A stretch of DNA of 62,000 nt from Mesostigma viride (GCA_009746045.1 RPFO01000103.1:1660721-1722720), one strand, 5' to 3'; positions 10,081 through 35,830 are shown, counted from the stretch's first letter. The notes: generated from the letters alone by a model not told the origin. Program-made: numbers and translations.

Positions 10081-12205
10081 ATCAAGGACGGTGGGAGGGA
10101 CCAACAACCCCCACTGAAAAGAAACAGATGCCGCGAATCTCCCTGAGATGTACGCGCCGCCGGTTGGGAGGGCGCGTCTGCGGCCACGTTGTTAACATCT
10201 ACCTCTACTCTAGTTGACTCCGCGTCGGGGCTACCATCTGATTTTTCTATCCTATCCCCTACCCCGGGACCCAAGCCCATGGGCAGGGCTACTACTCCCG
10301 AGGAGCGGTGGGACGGGAGGCCGCCTCGCCCGACCACCCGCCCTCTTCCCCCCCTCCTCCTCTTCGTCAGCCCCCTCCTCATCGTCATACTCGTAGCCAG
10401 CCACTGCCTGCGTTTGGCCGGAAGAGGAGGACTGTCGCCGCGCCTCAATCTCGTTGACCGCGCGCAACACACCCTTGGTAGAGTTGGTCGCGGGTGGTCG
10501 CGGCTGCTGGTACTGCGTCGGGACCTGTCTGGCGTGCTGCAGGCGAGCCGCACGCTCACCCGCGTTGCGGGGTCGGTCCCGAGGGCCGGAGGGTCGGGGC
10601 GGCTGCCGAAGGCCGGGCCGGAGAAACGAACGCTGGGTGTCCCTTCTCCAGCCCCGCGACCGGCGTTCTTGCCCCGGAGCTTGGGGCAGTCGCGCTTGAG
10701 GTGCCCCACCTCACTGCACATGAAGCAGCGCGCCTTGCTAGCATCGATCGCGTTGACGCCAAGGTCAGTGTAGCCATCATCAGGGTCGTCGGGTACTCCT
10801 CCTCCTCCTCGCCGATGAGCTCCGTAGAGTACATCTGGTTCACCCGTCGCGGACCTGCAGTGGCTGACCTGAAGAAACGGCGCACCGAGGGTGCGCGCCC
10901 GCGAGCCACCACGTCGGCCACCTGCAGAAGGTATCTCTGGATATTCAGGATGTCCCACTCCTTCCAGGGGACCTCAGCGTAGTGTTTGAATACCTCATCC
11001 TGCAGCTCGGGGCTGAGCGCCTCGATGAATCTGATCTTGTACTCGTACCAGGTCATGTCGGTTAGATAAGCGGCGCTGGACTCAAACTTGGACAGAAACT
11101 CGCGATATGGGGTGGTCCCCTGGCGCAGCTTGCCGAAAGCGATCCGCTCGTGGAGCTCCGCGTCTGGGGGTATCAGCTTGCGGCGCACCCGGTCCATCAG
11201 CTCCTCCACGGTTGTGGGTATGACTGGGATGCGATGCTCTCACAGTTCAGGATGCTCACCACCGAGGGGTCCATGCAGGTGTTAACCACATGCGGGATCA
11301 AATCACAGGTGGCCAGTTCCCAGCTGTTGTGATTGCACCAAACGGTATACTGCTGTTGCCACATGCGTCCCCATTCGTCGACCTCTCGCGGTTTCATATC
11401 CGCGTGCAGCTTGGGTACATTCTTGAAGGTAGGCATCGGTGGGGCCTTTACCGTGTTAAGCTTAGGCCCACCGACCTCCTGTAGGAGATGGAGCCGAATG
11501 CTGGAGGCTGCGACCGCGGGAGAGATCCGGATCTGTCCGGTGTGCCGTGTGTCCGGCGCACCTGTACCGACGAGGGGTGTTCGTACCCTGGGTCATCCAG
11601 TGCCACCCTGCTGAAACTGAGGTTGCCAGCAGGCGCAGGCGAGGGGACCGCGCTTCGGTCAAGCACCCGTGGACGCTGCGGTTGAGGTGCCAGGCGCTGG
11701 GCTGGCGTGTGAGTCTCCTCGTCGCGGGTGGTGACACTGCTCCGGGTCTCCTCTGGGCTGGTCCGTGGTCTATGAGTACCAACGGGCGGGCCCTGCGTGA
11801 CAGATCCCTCGTCCGCCTCGTTAGTCCCTTCCAGGTCATCGAACTCGCCGTCTGCCCCTGGGACTTCCCCTTCCTCGTCCGAATACCATAACGCCGTGGG
11901 TAACAGGGACGTGCTGCCGAAGGAACTCTGCGTCTGCCCCGGTGTGGGGGCCCGGTGGAGGTCCTTGGGGCCGCCCCCGACCTGCCCAAGGATGCGTGGG
12001 CCGCCCGGTGACTGGTAGCTGACGGCGGTAGTGCAGGGTATCTTCATTCTCGTCTCTCTGCTGCTCTGGATCAGGTGGTAGCCATTGTGGTCTCGTCTGG
12101 GGTTGTTGCTGCTGCGTCTGGGGTTGCTGCTGTTGCCATTGCTGCTGTGGTGACCGTTGCTGCTGCTGATGCTGCTGCTGCTGTTGCTGCTGCTGCGGTT
12201 GCTGC

Positions 12206-12237
<32 letters not shown>

Positions 12238-12594
12238 TTGCTGCTGTTGCTGTTGCTGCTGCTGCTGCTGGGGCTGCTGCTGGGGCTGCTGCTGCCGTTG
12301 CTGCTGGAGCCTCTCTCGGTCGTTCCTGTCATCTCTCTGCCTGGGTAAGGCGTCTATAATGTCCCCATCCGCTGGGAACCTAGGGTTCTGATCTCTGGAT
12401 CGTGGGGAGCCTTCCGCAGGTCTCTCCATGACCTCACCTGTATCTGTCCCTGCTTGGACGTGCAGTGGTACCTCTATACCCTCTGTACCGTGCTCGTGGT
12501 TGTCTACCGGTTCTATCTCTGTATTCTCTAGATCTCGTTCTCTAGCCTCTTCCTCTGTATCTCTGGCGTTCCTTGTTTGGGACCGTGTGGGCAT
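10081..12594 (-). pseudogene. Gag of the Ty3 element (poly-Q N-terminus, zinc knuckle)
   Basis: ATG at 12594 opens an acidic N-terminus (MPTRSQTRNARDTEEEAR), followed by a long glutamine tract encoded by CAG/CAA (about 12130-12310). The capsid-like part lies at 10800-11436 and includes YREFLSKFESSAAYLTDMTW and IRFIEALSPELQDEVFKHY, typical of the retrotransposon gag domain. A single CCHC knuckle CFMCSEVGHLKRDC lies at about 10690-10735. Frames shift near 11840, 11200 and 10800. It forms the particle and binds RNA through the knuckle. The poly-Q tract is unusual for a gag protein. Confidence 0.8.
12130..12312 (-). repeat. CAG/CAA (poly-Q) microsatellite in gag
   Basis: On plus this reads (ctg/ttg)n with cgg interruptions; on the coding minus strand it gives about 60 residues that are almost all Gln. 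It lies in the N-terminal region of the retroelement gag. Confidence 0.85.
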
Positions 12595-12726
12595 GGTGCT
12601 CGTACCGGTACCTTACACTGCAGGCAACACCTCCCCAGGAAGGAAGAGAGAGAAAGAGAGAGAGCAACCACGTGCTATAGAGCTATAACTGTAGAACCTA
12701 ATACTACTCCCTAGTACTGGTCTCCT

Positions 12727-13065
12727 CTACTGCTTGCTAGGGCCAATGGTCAGCTGAGAGAAAGTCACTGTAACTGCTGTCCCCTCCCCCTGACTGCTGA
12801 GTGTGGGTGGCTTGGAGCATTCACGTGTGGTGTGCATCCCCTCAGGCAATGGCATGTGTTCCCTAACAAACCTATCTGCCTCTGTAATGTTATCAAACCC
12901 TTTCCACTTAGCACTAGAGCCTTGGGACAATATCTTATCTTTAATATGCTCCTCACAAGTCTTCCAGCTGTAGAATATAGCAGGCCTACCCTTATCCCCG
13001 TCGTGAGCTACTGCGTAGTAAGGAAATCCAGACTGTCCACCCTTGTTTATTTTACGTCGTGGCAT
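12727..13065 (-). CDS. Small ORF with RNase H1-type hybrid-binding (viroplasmin-like) domain
   Basis: 112 residues from ATG at 13065, intact. Residues about 15-70 (FPYYAVAHDGDKGRPAIFYS, WKTCEEHI, SAKWKGFDNITEADRFVRE) match the N-terminal RNA:DNA hybrid-binding domain of RNase H1, also found in viroplasmin-like proteins: YYAV start, a Trp after a short strand, K-x-F followed by an acidic helix. The C-terminal 40 residues look disordered. It sits in the element leader between the 5' LTR and gag, transcribed in the same direction. A stand-alone domain of this kind ahead of gag is not part of the usual Ty3 plan. Likely role (inference): binding RNA:DNA hybrid during reverse transcription. Fold confidence is good, function is not shown. 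Confidence 0.75.
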   Translation of the reverse strand: MPRRKINKGGQSGFPYYAVAHDGDKGRPAIFYSWKTCEEHIKDKILSQGSSAKWKGFDNITEADRFVREHMPLPEGMHTTRECSKPPTLSSQGEGTAVTVTFSQLTIGPSKQ

Positions 13066-13479
13066 GTTACATCATAGTCTGGCAGCGGCTTGCAAGCAAG
13101 AGAGAAAGGGGAAACCCAGGCTACCTCTAATGCAGTGACCTTAAACAAACGAGGAGAGAGAGCACGGAGTATAACACAGCACACGCCCGAGCCTTCCGCA
13201 GGAACGGGCTATACGCACACACGGAGGTAAACACCGTCAACACAGTCGGCAACAGCCAGACGGTATCCACCCCCACGACCCCTTGCAGGTCAACAACGAA
13301 TGTCCGTCTCCGCGACGTCCATGGGCACCAACAACATTTACAACCTATAGAGACACAACATATAACATAAACCCCCTGCGCGCGCGTTCCCGGATAGAGA
13401 GCAAGCTCGCCAGCTAGCCTTCAGCAGGCATAGCTTTGTAAAGAAAGAATTCTAACTAGGGGACGTACCATCTTCAATG

Positions 13480-13720
13480 ACGTTAATCCCTCCTGAACTG
13501 GCCGCCACCCGGTGTCGTTGAAGGCAAGCCCTGGCCGCCACTAGGTGTCGTTGAAAACAGGAGAGCTGAACGCTATCGTTGACAGCACCTCACCACAGGA
13601 CTATTGCTAGCCCCGCCGAGTATCCCAGACTGGCCGCTTGCTGCTAGGTCGTCGTTGAATCCCTTTACGGGCTGGCCGCCGGCCTGACAGCAATCGTTGA
13701 ATTCCGGAACCTCTACCTAC
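13480..13720. repeat. Leader repeats (TCGTTGA core) in the Ty3 5' UTR
   Basis: Five copies of (G/A)TCGTTGA occur at 30-80 bp spacing (near 13513, 13550, 13576, 13652, 13698), several preceded by ctggccgcc. They lie between the primer site and the first ORF. Possible packaging or transcription signals; no direct evidence. Confidence 0.5.
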
Positions 13721-13792
13721 GCCAAGCTTCGTCTTGGTATCCTAATTGGCTCACTAACCCTCTCCGCGAGAGTTAGCTAACCTTTCCAGCAC

Positions 13793-13810
13793 ATTTCCTC
13801 CGATAACCAG
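13793..13810 (-). promoter_or_regulatory. Candidate primer-binding site
   Basis: On minus, one base after the 5' LTR end, the sequence reads TGGTTATCGGAGGAAATG. It starts with TGG as a tRNA-primed site must and partly resembles the initiator-Met type TGGTATCAGAG with an extra base. The tRNA is not identified. Confidence 0.5.
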
Positions 13811-14395
13811 TGTTACGTCCCTGCCCAGACACACCTAGCCTGAGCTACGTAGCGAAAGACCCTTCTCGCCGGAATTAGGAATAATTCAAGATAGCCTAAA
13901 GTAGGTTGCGCTTCACGACGTGAGTCGTGAGATATCTGGCATCACGGCTTGATGCCAAGCTAATTAGTACACACTTATATTGGCTAGCAATACCAATTAC
14001 AAATGGATAATTGCCCCGGGCTCAATGTGTAGGCGTATTCGCACTTATCATTCATTAAACCAAGAGGACGAGACTCTCGTCCTCGGACCAATTTAACCTA
14101 GGTTGGGTGCGGCGCAGATACACACCAATTTCCCTAGAACAATCCGAGTCACTCATTCCACGTAGGATCCGGGCCGACATCGACCCTCAACTATAGGATC
14201 CACGCCTAGAACAACTGACAGACTCAGAACCGGCGCGGCGCCACAGCACCGGCCCCTAGAAGGACAACCTAGGACCAAAATAACTAGTCCAATTCACACA
14301 ATAGCCACGGTCCGTAAAACCCAAGTCCAATAGACTAAACGGCCTTAGTAATTTATTTCATTGTTACGTCCGGCCAAAAGGGCAGGGACGTAACA
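13811..14395 (-). repeat. LTR (5' LTR of the Ty3 element)
   Basis: 585 bp, the partner of 2813-3393 with the same 15-bp inverted ends. It should hold promoter and RNA start for the minus-strand transcript. A few single-base gaps separate the two LTRs. Confidence 0.93.
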
Positions 14396-14400
14396 AGCAG
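14396..14400. repeat. Target-site duplication (right), AGCAG
   Basis: Exact copy of 2808-2812. It joins the two halves of ORF1-only copy B when the insertion is ignored. Confidence 0.9.
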
Positions 14401-15660
14401 GGTAGCCGGGCCAGCCTTACCCCGCGTGCGGGGAAGGCGGACAGCCGACATTGGCAGCTCTGACCAGTGAGTTGCATGCATGGGGGTAAGAATGTCGCGC
14501 TTAAACGCTATGGCAAGAGACTCGGAATCCTCACCTGTAGGCTGGTCGAAGTGCATGACGATGGCAAATTTGTGGCTGCGCTTGGTGAGGTCGGCCTCCT
14601 CGCGGAGGTCGAGTGTTTGTTGCTTGAGCTGTGCCGCGATGGTGGAGGTGGTGGAGGTGGTGTGGTGCTTCAGCATTGTCCGCCCAGGTCTGGGCGGGGG
14701 GAGCATCGTCGGCGGGGCCAGCAGATGCTGGCCGGGCGGCAATATTCTTCACCACCTGGGCGGTGAGGCCTGCGGTGCTTTGCAGGCACTCGATCAATGA
14801 ATGGATGGCGATGCCCGTTGTCGTGGAGGCGCCTGTCAATGTCGAGGAGCTGGGCCTTATGTCGGCGGTGGAGGTGGAGGCGGCAGTGGAGGTGGAGGCG
14901 AGGAGGGTGGAGGTGGAGGTGGCGGTGGTGGAAAGGTGAGGGAGCTCAGCAGCCTGGCAGCGTGCTGCCCTGTGCTGCCACATCTGCAGCAAGGGGAGTC
15001 ACGTGCTGCTCGAGGGATGGAGCGGAATGTGAGTGCGGAAATATAAGGAGCCCAGATCTCGCCATCAGCGAAGCGCATGAGAAGGGAGGATGAGGTGCTG
15101 AAGTCGGGGGCGGGGTTGGGTCCACTCCGTCACATAAGTGAGGTTACACGATGCCGTCTGGGAAGATGAGGCGGTCAGTGCTGTGGAGATGGAGGGCCAG
15201 CTAATGTAAAGCGAGGCGTAGTCCCCATATAAGATGCTGTGCAGAGCAGTGCTCGGGGACATGTTGGTCCAGTCGTGATCGTCGACTTTGAAGGGCGGGG
15301 TCGAAAGCGCGAATCTGTTGGGCACGATTCTGCTGGGCGACTGCGTTTGGGATCAGGCGATGCCGAGGATAAGGCTGCAGGAGCCGAGTGCACTACTAAC
15401 GCTTGAGTAGTGTCACCGCTGCCTGGTAGTAGGCCGGGCGGAGCTACAGCCGGAGCTGCAGGCGAATGTTCTTGGCTCATCGCAGCCGCCATGCTGCGTT
15501 GCGTAGTCGAGCGTTTGCTCGCCATAATATTGCGTTTTAGTTTCAGGAAAATAATCAGCGTGTGCGTCTTAGAAAGACGAAGCGATTGTGATATTCACGG
15601 CTGAATTTGGTGCCCAAACGTGAAAGTTACGAGCGCCGCCGTCAGCCATGGCTACCGCGT
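14401..15660 (-). pseudogene. ORF1-only element copy B, 5' part (ORF1 interrupted by Ty3)
   Basis: A minus-strand leader containing GGCTGACGGCGG (about 15645, as in copy A) precedes an ORF1 starting near 15525 (MASKRSTTQRSMAAAMSQEH). It changes frame near 15330 and 15070. The RRM-like part (FAIVMHFDQPTGEDSESLA, about 14500-14560) aligns in order with copy A. The reading runs into the Ty3 right LTR and resumes at 2807. A GGT/GGA-rich low-complexity run lies at 14850-14930. It encodes a retroelement RNA-binding protein and is broken. Confidence 0.6.
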
Positions 15661-15949
15661 GGCTCGTGGCTTTTGCGAACCAAAGTGAATATTGAGCTTC
15701 CATGGCCCAGATCTTCCAGTTTGATTCCCGCACTGGTTGTCTTATTGATAGCGTCTGACAGCTTTCCTTATAGACATTTCGTGAGATAACTATTCCTGGA
15801 CGCTTGGCAGTCCGACATCGCGTGAGCACTAGAGCAGCTGTCTGAGAGTTAACGGCGCGAAGACCGCGGAAGCTGCGTGGCTGTCTGTAGGAAGACGTGC
15901 ATGGAGGGAGGATGGCAAAAACAGAGGGGCCGGGCTGACTGTGCATTGG

Positions 15950-17032
15950 ATTAATTTATTAATCAAACTCGTGCTCCCGTTGGGGAGTCATGGAGCATTA
16001 ACCCCGATGGATGGATGGATGGGTACACACAATCCTACCGGTCTATTATCTATCTACAAAACAATCCTTCTCTATTCTATGGTGCCCGCGACCCTAGGGG
16101 TCTTGTCTAGCATGCTTCCCACGTGTGCAAACACCCGGGCTTCTGCACTGGAGGGGGGTCGTTGTCCTCTATGACCTGATCCCACTTGGCCTTGTCCACC
16201 ATCTTTTTCCAAATCATGGAGAGGCCTAGGCCCCCCAGATCGAGAAACAGGACCTGTTCAAGGTCCTCGTCCTTCCTGTTCTCACGTATGGGGCCGAGAC
16301 GTGGACCCTCACCGCCGACCTGGCCCGCAAGCTGGACGGCGCGGTCACCAGCATGCTGCGTTCCATTTTCAGAGTAGGATATGCTGCTCATGTCCGCAAT
16401 GAGGACCTGTACCAGGGCATGCCCTATATCACCAGCACCATTAAGCAGCGACGCCTGCAGCTAGTAGGGCACCTAGCTCGCACCAACCAGGTAGACACCT
16501 CACGTGGCCCCCCCGCAGGACTGCGCCCAGCCCAGCCTGGCCGGCACCTCCTGACGTGGGCCGGGCCCAGTGATGTTAGACGCCGCAAGGCCCGCACCTT
16601 CAAAGAACAGCTAGTAGAGGACATGGGGGGCCTAGGCCTCTCTGTGCTTTGGAAGAAGATGATGGACAAGGCCAAGTGGGCCCAGGTCATAGAGGACAAC
16701 GAGCCCCCCCCAGTGGGGAAGCGCCCGCGTGTGCAATCCCGTGGGAGGCACGCCAGACAGCTCCCCTAGGGCAGCGTGCGGCTGTCTAGATAGATGTTGT
16801 AGTTAGAATGCTGTTAGATAGATGTAGTATGTAGCCGATGTAGATAGATTAGACCGGTAGGACTGTTTGCACCCATCCATCCATCCATCCATCGGGGTTA
16901 ATGCTCCGTGACTCCCCAACGGGAGCACGAGTCTAATTAATTAATGAATTAACTAGGCCCCCCATGTCCTCTACAAGCTGCTCTAAGGTGCGGGCCTTGC
17001 GGCGTCTAGCCTGGCTGGGCCCGGCCCACGTG
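15950..17032. mobile_element. Head-to-head pair of LINE 3' ends plus a third fragment
   Basis: A minus-oriented LINE 3' end (15955-16245) and a plus-oriented one (16250-16945) meet near 16245. Each carries the same ORF2 C-terminus, a (CATC)4 motif, the terminal hairpin (15974-15987; 16912-16925) and an AATT tail. A further minus-oriented ORF2 scrap covers about 16955-17032. The whole block is flanked by a diverged direct repeat of about 47 bp (15901-15949 and 17033-17079), which could be a long target duplication. Confidence 0.7.
16250..16769 (+). pseudogene. LINE ORF2 C-terminus (5'-truncated)
   Basis: A frame open from about 16250 gives VLVLPVLTYGAETWTL (about 16262-16310), then LYQGMPYITSTIKQRRLQLV and GHLARTNQVDT, ending RHARQLP at 16769. 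This is the region after the RT fingers/palm in LINE ORF2 proteins. The endonuclease, YADD motif and most of RT are missing. A sister copy is at 39637-40470. Confidence 0.8.
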
Positions 17033-17079
17033 ATGGAGGGAGGATGGCAAAAACAAAAGGGGCTGACTGTGTATCGGAT

Positions 17080-17520
17080 GGAAACGGACAGCATGGGTAA
17101 GAACAGCTAGACATGTTCGCATCGAAGTAATATTTCATTATTAACTGAATGCTAGGTCAGCATCATGCAGGGCCTGCCCCCCCAGGCAGTGAGAAAAGCT
17201 TGGGTGCCCTGCCGCCCGCCCTCCTCGTTGCGCATTAGGGGTCGACAACCGACGCAGTTGAGAGACTTTAAGATCCCCCTCGCAAAGTGTTGCCTACAGC
17301 TCGCGCTAAAAGCTCCTAGGAAGTGTGCATAGCAATTTGGCGCCTGCTGGGACTGCTTTCCTGAGACAGCTGGGCAGATTCTCCCCCCGAGCTCCTCCAG
17401 GGCAAACCGACCGTCCCTGGATACACCTGCAAGGGGAAAGCATCAAGATTAATAAAACAATTCCCACCAATGAGACAACCATAACAATGAGACAACCAGC
17501 GCCCATATGCCTGCATGCTG
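17080..17520. other. Unassigned stretch
   Basis: No convincing coding sequence or repeat is seen between the LINE block and the minisatellite at 17521. Short frames here have no recognisable domain. Confidence 0.4.
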
Positions 17521-17793
17521 CTGACAACCAAGCACAGCACCTTTCACCAGTCACAGTACTGACAGCCAAGCACAGCACCTTTCACCAGTCACAGTACTGA
17601 CAACCAAGCACAGCACCTTTCACCAGTCACAGTACTGACAACCAAGCACCTTGCACCAGTCACAGTACTGACAACCAAGCACAGCACCTTTCACCAGTCA
17701 CAGTACTGACAACCAAGCACGGCACCTTTCACCAGTCACAGTACTGACAACCAAGCACGGCACCTTTCACCAGTCACAGTACTAAGTCACCAT
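17521..17793. repeat. 38-bp minisatellite, about 7 copies
   Basis: The unit begins gacaaccaagcacagcacct and continues ttcaccagtcacagtact. One copy is about 7 bp shorter and one has acagccaag instead of acaaccaag. There are no spacers between units, so it is not a CRISPR. Confidence 0.9.
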
Positions 17794-18302
17794 CAGCGTT
17801 TCAGTACAACAGCAAAAGATCTTCCACGCGTTCTTGTACTGCAAGCCACAACATAAAAGGAAGCCGAAACCACGTACTTGTGAAAGCAGTGCTCGTCTCC
17901 GTCCGCCCGGCAATAGCCTGCGTGGTCATGATGGGGGGTTTATGCAAACACCACACATTCCAGAAAACTATTAGACAGTGTAAGTATAAAAGACCCTTCA
18001 AGTACATCAAACCATTGAAGTCAACAAAGCCATTCAGCAAGGTATGTATGTGCCTCCACCTTACGTGTCACAAGTGGCTGACTCCGGAGCATAATTAATT
18101 AATTTACACGTAGACTCGAAAGCATGGCATCCAGCAATACTAAGGATGGGGCCCCAGGAAATGACATTCATGCTAAGGCATGTTAACACGACCCCAAGAT
18201 AAGCTAGGCAGCACAAGTGACCAGGCACAGACCAACTATTAAAAATGATTTTACAGGGAGAGTATATATAGATAGATTTCTGGCTCGCGCTGGTGGTCTC
18301 TT
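17794..18302. other. Unassigned stretch
   Basis: AT-richer than its surroundings, with a short AATT tract at 18090-18105 that may be a LINE tail remnant. No supported gene is seen. Confidence 0.4.
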
Positions 18303-18316
18303 TGATATAGATAGAT

Positions 18317-18401
<85 letters not shown>

Positions 18402-18408
18402 TAGATAG
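18303..18408. repeat. (GATA)n microsatellite
   Basis: About 25 near-perfect GATA units with one early aaag interruption. Confidence 0.95.
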
Positions 18409-18819
18409 TAGTAGCTGCTTACACTTCTCTACCTGTAGAAGCTTAAAGTTAGAGAACCAAGGGAGTTGCGTCAGCAAAAAAAAAGTCCAAATACTTTCAG
18501 CAGCCAAAACATTCCAGTAGTGTATGACTGCCGGTTGGGACCATGTAAATATAATGACCTCGTCCCTGTTGCCGTTGGAATATGTAATGAGAAGGTCATG
18601 ATAGTCTGACTGTTGGAAACCCTGAAGGAAAATGTTTGAACACAGTGCTCATCACCCATGCCAACAGCTGCTCCAAGCAAAGCCTCTCACAGGGTACCAA
18701 AACAAGCCCTGAAAGCTCTGATCAGCATTTGGGGAAATTAAAGATAAGCATTCAGGGGCCAAGAAAGCCTATCTGCACAGTGGCATTTTTCACCAACGCG
18801 GTATATGCTGGAATCAAGC

Positions 18820-19202
18820 AACCTGGTAGCACGTCCGCGCATCAGAAGAAGGCCAACGCCCTAGGGACAATGAAGCTGGCGGTGTAAGTGCCCGCAAAAC
18901 AACCAAGGCCATATGCACCAGGGCAACCAACCTGAAGATGTCCGTGTTTGTAAACACAGCTATGCGGGCTGGGACAAGCAACCTAGCAGCACCCATTTGT
19001 GCTTGTAAACACAGAAATGCGGGCTTGGACAAGCAACCTAGCAGCACCCATTTGTGCATGTAAACACAGAAATGCGGGTTGGGACAAGCAACCTAGCAGC
19101 ACCCATTTGTGCTTGTAAACACAGCTATGCGGGCTGGGACAAGCAGCCTAGCAGCACCCATTTGTGCTTGTAAACACAGCTATGCGGGCTGGGACAAGCA
19201 AC

Positions 19203-19210
<8 letters not shown>
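18820..19210. repeat. About 58-bp minisatellite covering the GT29 stop codon
   Basis: Core reads gcaacctagcagcaccca then tttgtgcttgtaaacacag then ctatgcgggctgggacaa; about five to six copies. The outermost copy provides the TAG stop (19203-19205, minus) of the last GT29 exon, and the rest would be 3' UTR. 18420-18820 shows nothing recognisable. Confidence 0.85.
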
Positions 19211-34442
<15,232 letters not shown>

Positions 34443-34519
34443 CGGCCTTGGTTAGCAGGCATGTTCCAGATCCCATGTTGTGGTGCTCATTCATGCCCAA
34501 GCGCGGTCTGATGGAATGT

Positions 34520-34717
34520 CTATGGGTTGCCACGAGACGCAGCGCCATGCCTTTCAGGGAGCGTCGTGGGTGCGGTAACAGTTGCATGCTGGGGTGGTTT
34601 GCTACATGCTTCTTTGAAAGCCTCGACATGTTGCTGACATTTGCTTGCGTCGTTATTATTCTCCTCTAGGCATTTCCTCAATGCCTCGACGTCACACCCT
34701 TTTTTGGCACCAGCCAT
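34520..34717 (-). CDS. Small CHCH-like four-cysteine protein
   Basis: 65 residues from ATG 34717 (an in-frame ATG at 34753 would add 12 hydrophobic residues and is possible). MAGAKKGCDVEALRKC, then LEENNNDASKCQQHVEAFKE then AC gives C-x7-C-x10-C-x10-C, close to but not exactly the twin CX9C hairpin of small mitochondrial intermembrane proteins. The downstream tail is short and polar. The stop is 77 bp before the GT29 start codon on the same strand. I infer a cysteine alpha-hairpin protein; the exact family is not recognised. Confidence 0.55.
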   Translation of the reverse strand: MAGAKKGCDVEALRKCLEENNNDASKCQQHVEAFKEACSKPPQHATVTAPTTLPERHGAASRGNP

Positions 34718-34754
34718 TTCTGAAGCAAGAAACGAGACGGCCAAACTAGCCACC

Positions 34755-35265
34755 TAGTATTTTATGAAAGACGGGGGGTCTTTCTCGTCGGTTCTTCACG
34801 GTTCCCATGCCATGGCTCATGCCTGCAACGTCCTAACCATTGTCAAGGTGTCCATATCTCTTTCAGAGAGATTTATTTAGGTGTAAAGCCAGTCTTGTTT
34901 ACCAGGTCAGGCCACCACCCACGTGACTTGAGTCAAACCAAAATATATTCCTGCCACCCCGCACTCCTCACCATGCCGTGCCGGGCGTCAGCGCCCTATA
35001 TGGCCTCAACAGAGCAGCACCGCGGCCCCTGAGTTGAGTTGTTCGGATTGTTCGGACTTCGCACTTCGGAGTTCGGAGTTGAGGGTTGGGAGTCCGGAGT
35101 TGGGAACTACTAGTTGCCAATTGGGACTTGGGGAGATGGGACTCGGAGTTTTCGGGGAAATGGGTATATTTTATTAGCCAATTATGGACCAAAGAGGTGA
35201 GAGGGGAAATGAGTATCAGCGAATCCTAATGAAGGTGGGCACACACACGTGTGGCGGTGACAGGT
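34755..35265. other. Unassigned intergenic stretch
   Basis: Contains short degenerate ttcggagt-type repeats (35040-35160). No gene supported. It should hold the promoter of the minus-strand CHCH/GT29 unit. Confidence 0.4.
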
Positions 35266-35271
35266 GAAAGG

Positions 35272-35830
35272 CTAATAGGGCGCGTTATTAGACCAGGGAA
35301 GCCATTGGACCTGAGTAATGTCGCCATGAGGCATACTGGTGAATACCTGATTACGGCCCAGTAGATCATGAAAAAGCTGGAGCGGGCTGGGCTTGTCGTT
35401 ATTGGGCCCTGGGTCCCACACCCTGTGTTGTTCCTGAGCTAACAGCCAGTAGCGGCGCATAGCCGCATTCCATAGGTATATAAAGCGCCGGACTACGCCG
35501 CCGCGGGTATACTCCTCGCGGACCTTAAAGACGGTCTCGTTGCGTATGGTCCATATCGCGTATAGCATAGTAGTGCGTAGCCATATCCATTCTGCTTGGG
35601 AAACTGAAAGCTCGGTCCCTGGTGTGCCAGCAATACCGAAAATGATGGTACGCACGCTGATTGGGAGAGTGGGTGGCGATGCCGTCCATGCGGCCCAGAT
35701 GTTAATGAGCCACGTCCAAACCCCAGGGAGATTACAATAAAGAAACCTGTGCTCAATGGTTTCACTAGGGTGCGTGCACAGGCATGATGCATCATGACCA
35801 AAACGCTCGTGGAGCGTAGCACAGATGGGA
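35272..35830 (-). pseudogene. LINE-type zinc-finger/C-terminal fragment
   Basis: The frame is open on minus from about 35830 and begins ATLHERFGHDASCLCTH, then HPSETIEHRFLYCNLPGVW, the C...C...H...C pattern found after RT in plant-type LINE proteins. WIWLRTTMLYAIWTIRNETV and RFIYLWNAAMRRYW follow, typical of the same tail. No RT core is present, so it is a fragment. It differs from the LINE at 39.6 kb. Confidence 0.65.

Larger units (their letters stand above)
2813..14395 (-). mobile_element. Full-length Ty3/chromovirus-like LTR retrotransposon (11.58 kb)
   Basis: Two near-identical LTRs, a 5-bp target duplication, a polypurine tract next to the 3' LTR and a candidate primer site next to the 5' LTR show that the element is transcribed on the minus strand (5' LTR on the right). 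Coding order on minus: a small hybrid-binding-domain ORF, gag with poly-Q and a zinc knuckle, protease, reverse transcriptase, RNase H, integrase, chromodomain, then a further unassigned ORF region before the 3' LTR. RT before integrase plus a chromodomain-like C-terminus places it in Ty3/gypsy chromoviruses. Several frameshifts break gag, pol and the last ORF although the LTRs differ at only about a dozen positions by eye, so the insertion is young. It sits inside ORF1-only copy B. Confidence 0.93.

Noticed and set aside
17521-17793. Possible CRISPR array (38-bp direct repeats)
   Set aside because: Units are head-to-tail without spacers and the genome is eukaryotic.
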